Shown: in pieces, positions 1-8,926 of the stretch | How positions within the stretch are numbered: position 1 is the stretch's first letter | Layout of the letters: each line of letters begins with the position of its first letter | From: Aquimixticola soesokkakensis | GTDB taxonomy: Bacteria > Pseudomonadota > Alphaproteobacteria > Rhodobacterales > Rhodobacteraceae | Length of the DNA stretch: 64,000 bases | Direction of reading: 5' to 3' | NCBI RefSeq assembly: GCF_900172375.1 | Contig: NZ_FWFS01000006.1 | Span: 1 to 64,000, forward strand | Notes under the pieces: model-generated | The model's input: only the letters and a program-made list of their open reading frames with translations | The model's database searches: none | Told to the model about the DNA's origin: nothing | Made by a program: the position numbers and the translations under genes

Positions 1-735
1 TCGCCGGTCCGCGATCCGGTGAGGCAGGTAAACATCAACGCCTTTGCCGCCATCGCCGTGCGACCCGCCAAGTCGCTATAGAACGCAGGCACATCCTGCC
101 AGCGCATCGCTTTGTGATGTTTGGCCTTTTTGACCACTTTGGGCAGAACGCCCGCATCCTGAATGGCGCTCACGGGGTTTTCACCGGCGCGATAGCCTTT
201 GGATTTGGCCACATCGAGAACGACCTTCAGCCGCTGGGACAAGCGGCGCGCGGTCTCGTGCTTTTGGGTCCAGATCGGGGACAGGCACATCAGGATTTCC
301 GGCTGGCCGACGCTATCGACCGGCATGCGACCGATTTTGGGGAAAGCATAGTCGCGCAGCGTGTTGATCCACTGCTGGCCGTGCTTGGCGTTCTTCCAAG
401 TCGGCATCCGGTCGATGTGCACCTGAAGAGCGACCTCTTCGAACGTCGGAATGTCCTGGCGCGCGTTAAAACGGGGGTTCAGGCCTTGCTTGGCCATGCG
501 CCGATACTCCAACGCTCGATCGCGCGCCTGGGGCAACGTCACAATATCCGCGCCGCCCAACCCAAAGTCGGTCCCCAAGCCGGTTCTTCTGCCCCTTTAC
601 CGTCACCCGAACAATCCACCGCCGCGCGCCGCTGGGATCCACAACGAGGTACAGCCCGTTGCCATCGCCATGACGCCCGGCGCCGAGGGTATCCACGCGC
701 TTGCGCGTGAGCTTTCCCGAAAGGGCCGCCATCAT
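1..735 (-). pseudogene. P4-type tyrosine integrase, frameshifted and cut by the window edge
   Basis: The first ~53 residues from the ATG at 735 match the N-terminal arm-binding (DUF4102-like) domain of P4-type integrases, with KLTRKRVDTLGAG and GLYLVVDPSGARRWIVR. The reading frame is then lost near 571-583, next to a run of four C. It resumes in another frame as TDFGLGGADIVTLPQARDRA and runs open to position 1, through the core-binding domain and up to TCLTGSRTG. That last motif looks like the box containing the first catalytic Arg. The rest of the catalytic domain lies outside the window. The gene points away from the 3' end of a tRNA-Ser gene, the usual place for an integrase of an island inserted in a tRNA. 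One frameshift makes it a probable pseudogene; a sequencing error in the homopolymer is the alternative. Confidence 0.8.
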
Positions 736-868
736 TCATACCACCCGATGAAAGAACAGGCGACCAATCGAAAGAAATCCAACACAAAGTTCAGATGACG
801 TAAGTCTATGATGAACAAAGAAAAAGGCCGCCAAAGGCGACCTGTTCAAACCTAATGGAATTAGGTGG

Positions 869-958
869 TGGCGGAGACGAAGGGATTCGAACCCTCGAGA
901 CCCTTCCGGGCCTACTCCCTTAGCAGGGGAGCGCCTTCGACCACTCGGCCACGTCTCC
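869..958 (-). tRNA. tRNA-Ser, anticodon GCT
   Basis: Read on the minus strand, the gene starts GGAGACG and ends CGTCTCC-G-CCA, giving a perfect 7-bp acceptor stem and an encoded CCA (869-871 on the plus strand). The anticodon arm is CTCCC-CTGCTAA-GGGAG, so the anticodon is GCT. A long variable arm follows, and the T arm carries GGTTCGAATCC. Length (90 nt with CCA) and the class II variable arm fit tRNA-Ser. The integrase remnant lies 134 bp beyond its 3' end, so the 3' part of this tRNA is the probable attachment site. Confidence 0.96.
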
Positions 959-1527
959 ACCGACGCGTATAGCCAAGCGTGCGCGGGGAGTACAAGGCAA
1001 AAATATCGCTTTTTGAAATTTGGACCGCGCCGTGGCGTGAGGTGGCGTGCCGGGGCGGGGGGCGGGGGTGTTGCGGCCTTTCGCAGCGCCGCGGTCTTGG
1101 CGATCTCTGTGTGAGTCCTGTGCGATGCCTGCGTCGCGCGTGCGGCTGGGCGGTCGTGCATGTCATGTCTTGGGCAGCAGGGCCAGGCGGGCAGGGAGGC
1201 GGCAGGGAGGCGGTAGGGTGGGGGCGGTTTTGTGCGCGGCGCGGAGGGCAGGGAGCGCGGGGGAGCGCATAGGTCACAACCAAGGGGCGAGTGACGCTTC
1301 GGGGGCGGGCGTTTTGCGATAGGTGACTTGTGAAAACTGTGAGGGCGCTGTTGCGCGATTGGGGTGCAATGGCGCGTCTCTACCGTGTTGCAGCCACAAT
1401 CCGGCCCCAAAATTTAGCAAATAATTAACCATCAATCACAGGCCACGATCCGCTTTGCAAAGGGGCGGGCCGCGGCACCCCTCCCATGAACTGTAAATTT
1501 CGACACTGATTTCACACAGGAAAAACC
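959..1527. other. Long G+C-rich spacer without a convincing gene
   Basis: No open frame here looks like a protein: the translations are Arg/Pro/Gly-rich shadows. Positions 1020-1320 are very G-rich on the plus strand. They hold an 11-bp direct repeat, GCAGGGAGGCG, at 1191-1201 and 1202-1212, with a degenerate third copy after it. Positions 1405-1440 are suddenly AT-rich and probably carry the promoter of the pilin operon that starts at 1528. I could not pick a -35/-10 pair with confidence. Confidence 0.5.
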
Positions 1528-2022
1528 ATGAAACGCACTTTCTCTCTCCTCCCCGCGCTTGCCGGCGCTTTGGTTCTTGCAGGGCCCGCACATGCGGCTG
1601 AAACGGCAACATCCAATCTGGCCGTCTCGGCGATCGTTGCCGATACCTGCACAATCGCCACCGGAACGGCGCTGTCTTTTGCGACGCTTGATACGTCCAG
1701 CATCTCCTCTGAAATCACCCCCGGTCTGGTGACCGTGATTTGTACCGCCAGCCGTTCGGGCATTCTTGTGACCGTCGATGGCGGGGACAATGCCGCTTCG
1801 GGTGTGCGCCGCATGGCGACCAGCGACGGCGAAACCTTTCTGCCCTATTCGATCATGTCGGATTCGGGCCATGCCTCTGAGATCAGCGTCGGTGGCGAGC
1901 TGTACAACGATGGCGTGACGGCTGCTGTCCCCCAGATCATTCCCGTCTACGGTCAGATCCCCGCAGGCAATTACGCGGCTGGCAACTACTCGGACACGCT
2001 CGAAGTCACGCTGAGCTACTAA
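1528..2022 (+). CDS. Spore coat U (SCPU) domain pilin, probable major subunit
   Basis: 164-residue secreted protein with a clear Sec signal peptide (MKRTF, hydrophobic core, cleavage after AHA near residue 23). The mature part is one SCPU fold: a conserved Cys pair (DTCTIA and VICTAS), a beta-rich body, and the C-terminal pattern NYSDTLEVTLSY ending in an aromatic residue. Such proteins are the polymerising subunits of archaic (sigma-clade) chaperone-usher pili, for example the Csu pili of Acinetobacter. The start follows an AGGA ribosome site in CACAGGAAAAACC. It is the first gene of a four-gene operon (pilin, chaperone, usher, two-domain tip protein). Being first, single-domain and AT-richer upstream fits the most abundant subunit. 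Role as major pilin is inferred from order. Confidence 0.85.
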   Translation: MKRTFSLLPALAGALVLAGPAHAAETATSNLAVSAIVADTCTIATGTALSFATLDTSSISSEITPGLVTVICTASRSGILVTVDGGDNAASGVRRMATSDGETFLPYSIMSDSGHASEISVGGELYNDGVTAAVPQIIPVYGQIPAGNYAAGNYSDTLEVTLSY

Positions 2023-2068
2023 AATACGCCCCCATAAATCGTAAAAATAGTAACAATTGAGGCAACTT

Positions 2069-2500
2069 ATGAAAAATCTTCACCGCAAGTCTCTCGCGCT
2101 TTTCCTTGCGACACTGACCGCTTTTGCGCCTCTCGGGGCGCTTGCGGAAAATGTCTCCGTTTCGCCGACCCGTTTGAATGTGGCGGGGCAGGCCTCGACC
2201 TTGACGGTCAAGGCGGGCGGCGCGCAGGCCTCGGTCGTGCAGCTGCGCGTGGTGTCGTGGAAAGAGGGCACCGACCCGCGCAACGTCAAGGCAACGCGGG
2301 ATGTCGTGATCAGCCCGCCCATGGCCCAGCTTGACCCGCGTCAGGAACTGACCGTGCGGGTTGTGCGGACCAAGAAGAGCGCTGTGCGCGGTCGTGAATG
2401 CTACCGCGTGCTCGTGGACCGTTTGCCCGGTGCCGAGCAGGCCGAACAGGCCGTGAAGCTTCAGGTGCGTCACTCCGTGCCTCTGTGCTTTCAGGCCTGA
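2069..2500 (+). CDS. Periplasmic pilus chaperone reduced to the N-terminal PapD-like domain
   Basis: 143 residues from the ATG at 2069, preceded by TTGAGG. A signal peptide ends near ALAENVSVSP. The rest matches the first immunoglobulin-like domain of fimbrial chaperones: VSPTRLNV at the start, a central VVSWKEGT strand, then ECYRVLVDRLPG and the alternating-hydrophobic G1 strand VKLQVRHSVPL that donates to pilin subunits. Archaic chaperones are normally about 230-270 residues with two such domains. Here the gene stops directly after the G1 strand, and the 82 bp before the usher cannot hold a second domain. It sits between pilin and usher, where the chaperone belongs. Whether this is a functional single-domain chaperone or a decayed one cannot be told from sequence; codon use and frame look intact. 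Confidence 0.8.
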   Translation: MKNLHRKSLALFLATLTAFAPLGALAENVSVSPTRLNVAGQASTLTVKAGGAQASVVQLRVVSWKEGTDPRNVKATRDVVISPPMAQLDPRQELTVRVVRTKKSAVRGRECYRVLVDRLPGAEQAEQAVKLQVRHSVPLCFQA

Positions 2501-2519
2501 CGGTGCGGCTGTGACCCTT

Positions 2520-2550
2520 CCGGTCAGGCGGCACGTGATCGCCTGACCGG
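2520..2550 (+). other. Perfect 11-bp-arm hairpin between chaperone and usher genes
   Basis: CCGGTCAGGCG at 2520-2530 and its exact complement CGCCTGACCGG at 2540-2550 enclose a 9-nt loop. There is no T-tract, so it is not a classical terminator. Its place inside the operon suggests a transcript-stabilising or partial-termination element that would favour pilin and chaperone over usher. Confidence 0.7.
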
Positions 2551-2582
2551 CATCGAAATGCGCATCAAGGGGGCTTGAGCAC

Positions 2583-5096
2583 ATGACATCGACATTTTCA
2601 AATCCACGCGCCGGGGCCGTGCGGCGCAAGGCGGGCATGATCGCGTTGGGGGCAATCCTGACGCTGCCGCTGGCAAACGGGCTGGCCGCGCAGGATCTTG
2701 ACGCTGTGACGCGGGGCGGATCGGGGCTTGAGGCAAGCGCCTCGATCACCGGCATGGGCGCGCTGAGCGGCGATCGCGTGCCGCTGTTTCTGGCGGTGTC
2801 GATCAACGGCAAAGACACCAATCTTGTGGCCGAGTTTTCCGGTCGTCTCGATGGCAGCGATCTGCGCTCGACCAGCGATGAATTGCAGGATGTCGGCCTG
2901 CGCATTCCCGGTTCGATCGCCCAGAAAATCATCGCCGGTCAGATTCTCGATAGCGAAATTGCCCTCTCTGAATTTGAGGGGCTGACCTATGTCTACGATT
3001 CCGATGCGCAGCGCGTTCTGATCACCGCCCCTGATGCGGCGCTTTTGCCCCATGTGATTTCGGCCTCGGGTCTCACCAGCCCACAAGCTGCGGATCACGC
3101 GACGGGTGCGGTGTTGAACTACGCGCTGACGGGGGCGCATTACGCGCCGCTCGACGGCGCTCTTGTCGGGTCCACCACCCTTGCGGGCAGTTTCGAGGGC
3201 TGGATCTATTCGCCCTATGGCACGCTGTCTTCGACCGGTTTTTATTCCCAGACGCTGCGCAGCGGCGCCAGCGACACGGGCACACCCAGTTTTGTGCGCC
3301 AGGAAACGGCCTTTACCAAAGATTTTGCCGACAAGGCGATGACCCTCACCATTGGCGACTATTCCACGCAGGGCCCCGATTGGACGCGTTCGGTGCGTCT
3401 GGGTGGCCTCGCCGTGTCGCGCAATTTTTCGCTGCGCTCGGACCTCGTGACCGACCAGCGGCTCAGCTATTCGGGCGCGGCGGCGGTGCCCTCTTCGGTG
3501 GATGTGTTCATCGAAAACAACCGGATCTATTCGGGCGAGGTCGACGAAGGCCCGTTTCGCCTTGAGGACCTGCCGGTCAAAACCGGTGCAGGCGATGCAG
3601 AAGTCGTCATTCAGGGCGCAGACGGGCGCGTGCGCCACGAGACCGTGTCGTTTTTCAATTCCGGCAATCTGATGAAGGCCGGCATGATCGACTACAGCCT
3701 TGCGGCCGGGCGGGCGCGTCAGGCCTTTGGCCTTGAAAGCGCGCAATACGGTGACAGTACCATCCTCAGCGGCAGCCTGCGCTACGGGGTGACGCCGCTG
3801 GTGACGGTGGACGGGCATTTCGAGGCCAGCGATACGCTGAAAATGGCCGGTGCGGGACTCACGGCCGTGCCTTTGGCGCTGGGCGAGCTGTCCATCGCAG
3901 CCGCGGCGTCCGATTATGATGGCACCAGCGGCGGCTTTGTTGAAATGGGGATGCACACCCAGATCGGAATGGTCGATATCAACGCCAAAGCCAGCCGCAG
4001 CGACGGCGGTTTCGCAGATCTGGCCTATGTTACGGGCGTGAACTATCTGGGCGCTGACACGCTGGCCAGCTCGGGGTCGCTGTTGGAGGTGCCGCTGGCG
4101 CAGGACGTGCTGAGCATCGGGATTCCGGTGACGCGCGAGCAGCGCAAACTTGGCCTCTCTTACGTGCGCTCGGAGCGCGAGAACTCCGCCGACCGTTTGG
4201 TCGCGGCTTCCTATGGCACGACTTTCAACAGCGGGCGGGGGGCGTTTTCCATGTCCGGCTCGTATAATCTGGACACGGACGAAAGCCAGATGTCCTTTGG
4301 CATGTCATTGAAATTGGGTGCAAAAACCTTCGCGCGTGCCACGTCCTCCTCTGATGAGGCAGGCGGCACGAGCCGCGAGTTGTCCGTGTCGCGCACGATG
4401 GGAAGCGATGTGGGCGATTGGGGCTATCAGGGGCAGGTGTCGCTGGATGATGGCGCGACCTCCTTTGGCGCAAAGGGCGAATACCGCGCCTCTCTGGCCG
4501 AATTCGCCGCCGGTTTGCAGCGCAGCGAGGATGGCTATTACATCGAGGGCCAGGTCGATGGTGCGCTTGTGCTCACGGGGGGCGCGCTGGCGCTTGGCGG
4601 GCGGATCGAGGACAGCTTTGCGGTGGTCGATACGGGCGTGGCCGACATGCCGATCTACCTGCAAAACCGCGAGGTGGCCAGAACCGGACGCTCGGGGCGC
4701 GCGCTGGTGCCGGGGCTGAACTCTTACGCCTCCAACCGCGTGTCGGTCGAGGTCTCCGACCTGCCGATGCCGGTTTCGATGGGGGTGACGGCGATGGATG
4801 TGGTGCCTGCGCGGCGCACGGGCGCTCTGGTGGATTTCAAGGGCGAAAACACCGCGGCGGGTGTCATGGTCGTGCTGCGCGATGCGCGCGGTCAGGTGGT
4901 GCCCGCTGGCGCGCCGGTCACGGTCAACGGCAAAAGCGCGGCGGCCTTTGTGGGCTACGACGGCCAGACGTGGATCGCTGCGGCCAAAGCGTCCAACCAG
5001 CTTGAGGTCGGGGGCGCAACCCCCTGCCATGCCAGCTTTGCCTTTGCGCCGACGGGCGCCTTGCAAGAGGTGGTCGATCCTGTGGAGTGCCTGTGA
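2583..5096 (+). CDS. Outer membrane usher of an archaic chaperone-usher pilus (FimD/CsuD-like)
   Basis: 837-residue protein, the usual length for an usher. A signal peptide (RRK then a hydrophobic stretch to LAAQ, ~residue 36) leads into the N-terminal chaperone-binding domain and a long series of amphipathic beta-strands (YSLAAGRARQAFG, GSLRYGVTPLVTVDGHFEAS, LSISIP-type repeats). These make up the 24-strand barrel. The middle part VDVFIENNRIYSGEVDEGPF is typical of usher plug-domain neighbourhoods. The C-terminal domain has the pattern PARRTGALVDFKG...VMVVLRDARGQVVPAGAPV and a Cys pair near the end. It would thread pilins through the outer membrane. The ATG follows AAGGGGG with good spacing. 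Its stop codon overlaps the start of the next gene (TGATG), so the two are translationally coupled. Confidence 0.93.
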   Translation: MTSTFSNPRAGAVRRKAGMIALGAILTLPLANGLAAQDLDAVTRGGSGLEASASITGMGALSGDRVPLFLAVSINGKDTNLVAEFSGRLDGSDLRSTSDELQDVGLRIPGSIAQKIIAGQILDSEIALSEFEGLTYVYDSDAQRVLITAPDAALLPHVISASGLTSPQAADHATGAVLNYALTGAHYAPLDGALVGSTTLAGSFEGWIYSPYGTLSSTGFYSQTLRSGASDTGTPSFVRQETAFTKDFADKAMTLTIGDYSTQGPDWTRSVRLGGLAVSRNFSLRSDLVTDQRLSYSGAAAVPSSVDVFIENNRIYSGEVDEGPFRLEDLPVKTGAGDAEVVIQGADGRVRHETVSFFNSGNLMKAGMIDYSLAAGRARQAFGLESAQYGDSTILSGSLRYGVTPLVTVDGHFEASDTLKMAGAGLTAVPLALGELSIAAAASDYDGTSGGFVEMGMHTQIGMVDINAKASRSDGGFADLAYVTGVNYLGADTLASSGSLLEVPLAQDVLSIGIPVTREQRKLGLSYVRSERENSADRLVAASYGTTFNSGRGAFSMSGSYNLDTDESQMSFGMSLKLGAKTFARATSSSDEAGGTSRELSVSRTMGSDVGDWGYQGQVSLDDGATSFGAKGEYRASLAEFAAGLQRSEDGYYIEGQVDGALVLTGGALALGGRIEDSFAVVDTGVADMPIYLQNREVARTGRSGRALVPGLNSYASNRVSVEVSDLPMPVSMGVTAMDVVPARRTGALVDFKGENTAAGVMVVLRDARGQVVPAGAPVTVNGKSAAAFVGYDGQTWIAAAKASNQLEVGGATPCHASFAFAPTGALQEVVDPVECL

Positions 5097-6028
5097 TGTC
5101 GCGATTTTTCCGCCTGCTCTGTTGCGTGCTCTGCGCGCTGTTTGTCTCGACTGTCGCGGCCTCTGCGCAAAGTTGCGAGGCCCGGGTCAGTGATTTGAAC
5201 TTCGGGGCGGTGTCGTTGCGGGCGGGGGCGAGTGCGACCACATCCGGCACGCTGACCGTGAGCTGTCGCGGGGCGCTTGTGTCGCCGGTGGGGGCCTGTG
5301 TGCGCTTTGGCGCGGGGTCGGGGGGGGCCGCCAGCGGCATGTCGCCGCGCTACATGACGGGGTCAAAGGGCAGCGTCCCCTATATCTTGCGGCCCTACGG
5401 CAATAGCGCCGCGAACGGCGTCCTCACCAGCGTCTATGTCTCGGTGCCGGTGCTCCTGGGGTCGGGCAGCACCACCATCCCGATTTATGCCGAGGTGCTG
5501 AATTCCGCCTCTGCGCTGTCTTCGGGCAGTTTTTCATCGAGCTTTTCGGCCGGCAGCGATGTTGAACTCAGCTATGGTGTGCTCTCTTGCGGATTGCTCG
5601 GCACGGTGACACCGGTGCCGGGCTTCAACGTGACGGCAGGCGTGGTCGAAAGCTGCGATCTCAGCGTGGGGTCGTTGAATTTCGGGCAGGTGAGCGGCTT
5701 GGGGTTCAAACCCGCCGATGCGGTTGCCAGCATCGATATGCGCTGCACCGAAGACACGGATTACACGATTTCACTGGGTCTTGGCACGGGGACAGGGGTT
5801 TCGGATCCGGCCTATCGCAAGCTGAGCAGCGGGATCGACACTCTGGACTACGGGCTGTTTATGGACAGCGCGCGCACGCAGGTCTGGGGCAGCGCGCCCG
5901 CCCAGCAAGTGGGCGGGACGGGCAACGGGCTGACGCAGCGGTTTTCGGTGTTTGGCCGGATTTATCAGGGGCAGGCGCCCAAGATAGGCGTCTACACCGA
6001 CAGCGTTGTTGTGACGGTAAACTATTGA
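5096..6028 (+). CDS. Two-domain SCPU protein, probable pilus tip adhesin
   Basis: 310 residues from the ATG that overlaps the usher stop. A signal peptide ends near AASAQ. Two SCPU domains follow: the first begins SCEARVSDLNFGAVSL (~residue 25), the second SCDLSVGSLNFGQVSG (~residue 184). Each has its own cysteines, and the last ends in VYTDSVVVTVNY. In Csu-type pili the tip subunit (CsuE) is the two-domain member, with an N-terminal binding domain and a C-terminal pilin domain. The last-in-operon position agrees with that. The ligand cannot be read from sequence. It ends 3 bp before the convergent aminotransferase gene, with no visible terminator hairpin between them. Confidence 0.85.
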   Translation: MSRFFRLLCCVLCALFVSTVAASAQSCEARVSDLNFGAVSLRAGASATTSGTLTVSCRGALVSPVGACVRFGAGSGGAASGMSPRYMTGSKGSVPYILRPYGNSAANGVLTSVYVSVPVLLGSGSTTIPIYAEVLNSASALSSGSFSSSFSAGSDVELSYGVLSCGLLGTVTPVPGFNVTAGVVESCDLSVGSLNFGQVSGLGFKPADAVASIDMRCTEDTDYTISLGLGTGTGVSDPAYRKLSSGIDTLDYGLFMDSARTQVWGSAPAQQVGGTGNGLTQRFSVFGRIYQGQAPKIGVYTDSVVVTVNY

Positions 6029-6031
6029 GGA

Positions 6032-7402
6032 CTAACCACAAACTTCCGAAAGCGCGCCATCCATAGCATCGGTGATCGCGTCGATATCCGCGCAGGTGGC
6101 GATCAGCGCAGGGCTGAGGCACAGCGTATTGTTGAAACCGGGGAGGGAGCGGTTGGTCACCCCGATCATCACGCCGCGCGCCGCCGTTTCGGCCACGATG
6201 CGCGCGCAGGTCGCCTCGTCCAGCGGTGCCTTGGTGGTGCGATCCGTGACCAGTTCGGCCCCCGCAAACAACCCGCAGCCGCGCACGTCACCGATAACGC
6301 TGTGGCGCGCCATCAGGTCGCGCAGATTGCCCATCAGCCGCGCGCCCATCGCACGGGTGTTTTCCAAAAGCCCTTCCTCTTCGATGATGCGCAGGTTTTC
6401 CAGCGCCGCCGCAGGCCCCGCCGTGCAGCCGCCAAAGGTGGAAATGTCGCGAAAATACCCCAGAGGGTCCTCGGCGGTTTTGAACTTTTCAAAGACGGCA
6501 TTCGTGGTCACCGTGCAGGCAATCGCCGCATAGCCCGAGGCCACGCCCTTGGCCATAGTCACGAAATCGGGTTTGATGCCGAAGTTCTGATAGCCGAACC
6601 ATTCCCCCGTGCGCCCCATGCCGCAAACCACTTCATCGATGTGCAACAGGACGTTGTATTTTTTGCAAATTTCCTGGACGCGATCCCAATATCCTGCGGG
6701 GGGCACGATGACGCCGCCCCCTGCGGTGACCGGTTCAAGGCACAAAAGGCCGACCGTGTCGGGACCCTCGCGCAGGATCACCTCTTCGATGGCATCGGCG
6801 GCGCGGCGCCCGTAGTCCTGCCCCTCCCATTGCGCGCGGTACTCAAGGCAATGGGGCACCTCGACAAAGCCGTCGGGGAAGGGGCCGTAATGGGCCGCGC
6901 GCTGGGGCTGGCCACAGGCTGCAAGCGTGCCCAGCGTGGTGCCGTGATAGTCGCGCTCGCGAAACAGGATCTTGGACTTGCCGCCGCCGTAATGTTGCGC
7001 CGATATCTGGCGCACCATCTTAAAGACCTTCTCGTTGGCCTCCGAGCCGGAGTTGGCGAAATAGACACGCGCGAGCCCCGGCATTTTCGAGATCAGCTTC
7101 TGGGCGAATTTCGCCGCCGGGATCGAGCCTGCGCTGCCGGCGAAATAGTTCAATTCGACCAGTTGGTCGCGCACGGCATCGGCAATGCTGGTACGCCCGT
7201 AGCCGACATTCACCGTCCAGACGCCGCCCGACACCGCGTCGAGGTATTCGCGCCCGCCCGCATCCCAAACGCGCATGCCGTCGCCTTTGACGATGATGCG
7301 CGGATCACTGGTTTCCAGCGCCTTATGTTGCAACAGATGGTGCCAGACATGGGCGCGGTCGGCCTCGATCACGGCGGAAATATCGTTGGGCAGGGTCGTC
7401 AT
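6032..7402 (-). CDS. tpa: Class III PLP aminotransferase, probably taurine:pyruvate aminotransferase
   Basis: 456 residues, the usual size of omega-amino acid aminotransferases. Visible motifs are SGSEANEKVFKMVR (phosphate region, ~118-131), RDYHGTTLGTLA (~150), LHIDEVVCGMGRTG with the PLP-contacting Asp256, and MAKGVASGYAA with the Schiff-base Lys285. Segments such as HVWHHLLQHK, LDAVSGGVWTVNVGYGR and LNYFAGSAGSIP are what I expect of taurine:pyruvate aminotransferase, which makes sulfoacetaldehyde and alanine. The subfamily call is from memory of the family and could also be a beta-alanine or other omega-amine transaminase. It is the last gene of an operon with a peptide-type ABC importer and an amidase. 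No xsc or pta lies in the window to confirm taurine degradation. Confidence 0.72.
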   Translation of the reverse strand: MTTLPNDISAVIEADRAHVWHHLLQHKALETSDPRIIVKGDGMRVWDAGGREYLDAVSGGVWTVNVGYGRTSIADAVRDQLVELNYFAGSAGSIPAAKFAQKLISKMPGLARVYFANSGSEANEKVFKMVRQISAQHYGGGKSKILFRERDYHGTTLGTLAACGQPQRAAHYGPFPDGFVEVPHCLEYRAQWEGQDYGRRAADAIEEVILREGPDTVGLLCLEPVTAGGGVIVPPAGYWDRVQEICKKYNVLLHIDEVVCGMGRTGEWFGYQNFGIKPDFVTMAKGVASGYAAIACTVTTNAVFEKFKTAEDPLGYFRDISTFGGCTAGPAAALENLRIIEEEGLLENTRAMGARLMGNLRDLMARHSVIGDVRGCGLFAGAELVTDRTTKAPLDEATCARIVAETAARGVMIGVTNRSLPGFNNTLCLSPALIATCADIDAITDAMDGALSEVCG

Positions 7403-7423
7403 GCAAGGGTCCTCAAGAAGGGG

Positions 7424-8851
7424 TCAAAGCGCGGTGTCGAACCGCGGCCAGTTGGTGATCGGTCCGCGCCATTGCTCATAGGCGCGCGCCAGGGCGAAAA
7501 CGGTGGTATCGGCAAAACGGGGGGCAACGATTTGCAACCCGATGGGCATGCCAGAGCGCGAAAAGCCGCAGTTGATCGAACAGGCGGGCTGTTCGCCCAT
7601 GTTCCAGGGCATCGTGAAGGCGATATGTTCAAAGGGTTTTTGCGGATCATTCGTCGGGCTGGCCCAATCGGCGGGGTAGCTGACGTTGGGGTTCACGGGC
7701 GACAGGATGGCGTCGATGCCGTCAAAGGCGGCCACCGTGGTTTTGCGCATGGCAAAGGTCTGCTCATAGCCCTGGGCGACAGCGACGGGGCTGGCGTTGC
7801 CGCCTTCGCGCGCCCATTCCAGAATATAGGGCAGGATGCGGGCATGGTTTTCTTGGGGCAGCGATTCCATCATCCCCCAGAACCGTGCGCGCCATGCCAC
7901 GTCCAGACCGTCCAGCATGGTGCGCGTCAGAACCGGCCCGATGGGCACGATTTTCGCCCCGCGTTTTTCAAAGTCCTTGGCGGCTTGCAGCACGGCCGCG
8001 CGAACCTCGGGGTCGGGGTCGATGCCACAGCCCGCGTCCATCATCAGCCCCAAAGTCATGCCCGACACATCCGCCGCCGCGATGTCATAGTCGAGCGCCT
8101 CATAGGGCAGCGAGGTCGCATCGCGCGTATCGGCGCGCGAAATGCTGTGCATCAAAAGCGCGGAATCGGCCACGCTGGGCGTCATGGGGCCTGCACAGCG
8201 ACCCGTGTAATAGGGGTCGATCGGCACACGGCCCAGCGAGGGTTTGAAGCCGAACAACCCCGTCCAGCCCGCAGGCAGGCGCACCGAGCCGCCGATATCC
8301 GTGCCGATGTGCAGCGGACCATAGCCGGCGGCGGCGGCACTAGCGGCCCCTGCCGAGGAGCCGCCGGGATTTTGGGTGACATCCCACGGGTTGCGCGAAA
8401 GGGCGTGAAAGGTCGACAGTCCCGAGGACAGCATCCCGTAGTCGGGGCAGGTGGTCTTGGCGAAAATGATCGCCCCGTCCTCGATCAGACGGTCCGCGAT
8501 GGGGGCGTTCTGGGTGGCAGGCACCAGCGGCACGGCGGCGGTGCCCAGCGGGATCGGGTCGCCCTTGGTCGCGATCAGCTCTTTGACCGTCACGGGCATC
8601 CCGTCGAGCGGCCCGAGGGGCGCGCCCTTGGCCCAGCGGCTTTCGGAGGCGCGGGCCTGTTCGAGCGCCTGTTCGGGGCGGAAATTCCACAAGGCCGCGA
8701 CATGGGGTTCGGAGGCTTCAACGCGGCTGATCAGCGCGCTCATGTAGTCGACGGGTGAGAGCACGCGCGATTGAAAGGACGCCAGAATAGCGCGGGCGGG
8801 TTGATCAAGCAAATCGGACATCTGGGTCGGTTTTAGCTGCGGGCTGGCCAT
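7424..8851 (-). CDS. Amidase signature family hydrolase
   Basis: 475 residues with the complete amidase-signature triad: Lys90 in PVTVKELIATKG, the cis-Ser in NPGGSSAGAASAAAAG (Ser165), and the nucleophile Ser189 in GTDIGGSVRLPAGWTG. No signal peptide, so it acts in the cytoplasm. Substrate range in this family (indole-3-acetamide, nylon oligomers, aryl amides, Glu-tRNA-Gln) cannot be told from motifs. It is not GatA in context, since no gatB or gatC is near. Lying between an oligopeptide-type importer and an aminotransferase, it probably splits an imported amide into an acid and an amine that the aminotransferase then uses. The ATG at 8851 follows CAGGAGGC; an in-frame ATG at 8821 is a weaker alternative. 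Confidence 0.88.
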   Translation of the reverse strand: MASPQLKPTQMSDLLDQPARAILASFQSRVLSPVDYMSALISRVEASEPHVAALWNFRPEQALEQARASESRWAKGAPLGPLDGMPVTVKELIATKGDPIPLGTAAVPLVPATQNAPIADRLIEDGAIIFAKTTCPDYGMLSSGLSTFHALSRNPWDVTQNPGGSSAGAASAAAAGYGPLHIGTDIGGSVRLPAGWTGLFGFKPSLGRVPIDPYYTGRCAGPMTPSVADSALLMHSISRADTRDATSLPYEALDYDIAAADVSGMTLGLMMDAGCGIDPDPEVRAAVLQAAKDFEKRGAKIVPIGPVLTRTMLDGLDVAWRARFWGMMESLPQENHARILPYILEWAREGGNASPVAVAQGYEQTFAMRKTTVAAFDGIDAILSPVNPNVSYPADWASPTNDPQKPFEHIAFTMPWNMGEQPACSINCGFSRSGMPIGLQIVAPRFADTTVFALARAYEQWRGPITNWPRFDTAL

Positions 8852-8926
8852 GACAAAAGAGCCTCCTGACGGGGATTTTTAGAGGGGGTGTTTGGAATAA
8901 ATTACGAAAGAACAGGGGTTTGTCGG

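Noticed and set aside
912-1410. Possible proteins in the G+C-rich spacer on both strands
   Set aside because: All frames give Pro/Arg/Gly-rich low-complexity text, and those on the minus strand run through the tRNA gene.
5087-5095. Upstream start for the tip protein gene
   Set aside because: The ATG at 5096 overlaps the usher stop in the common TGATG form and gives a clean signal peptide; the earlier start lies inside the usher coding sequence without benefit.
6302-8758. Very long open frame on the plus strand opposite the aminotransferase and amidase genes
   Set aside because: Shadow frame caused by high G+C third positions; the minus-strand genes have full catalytic motifs.
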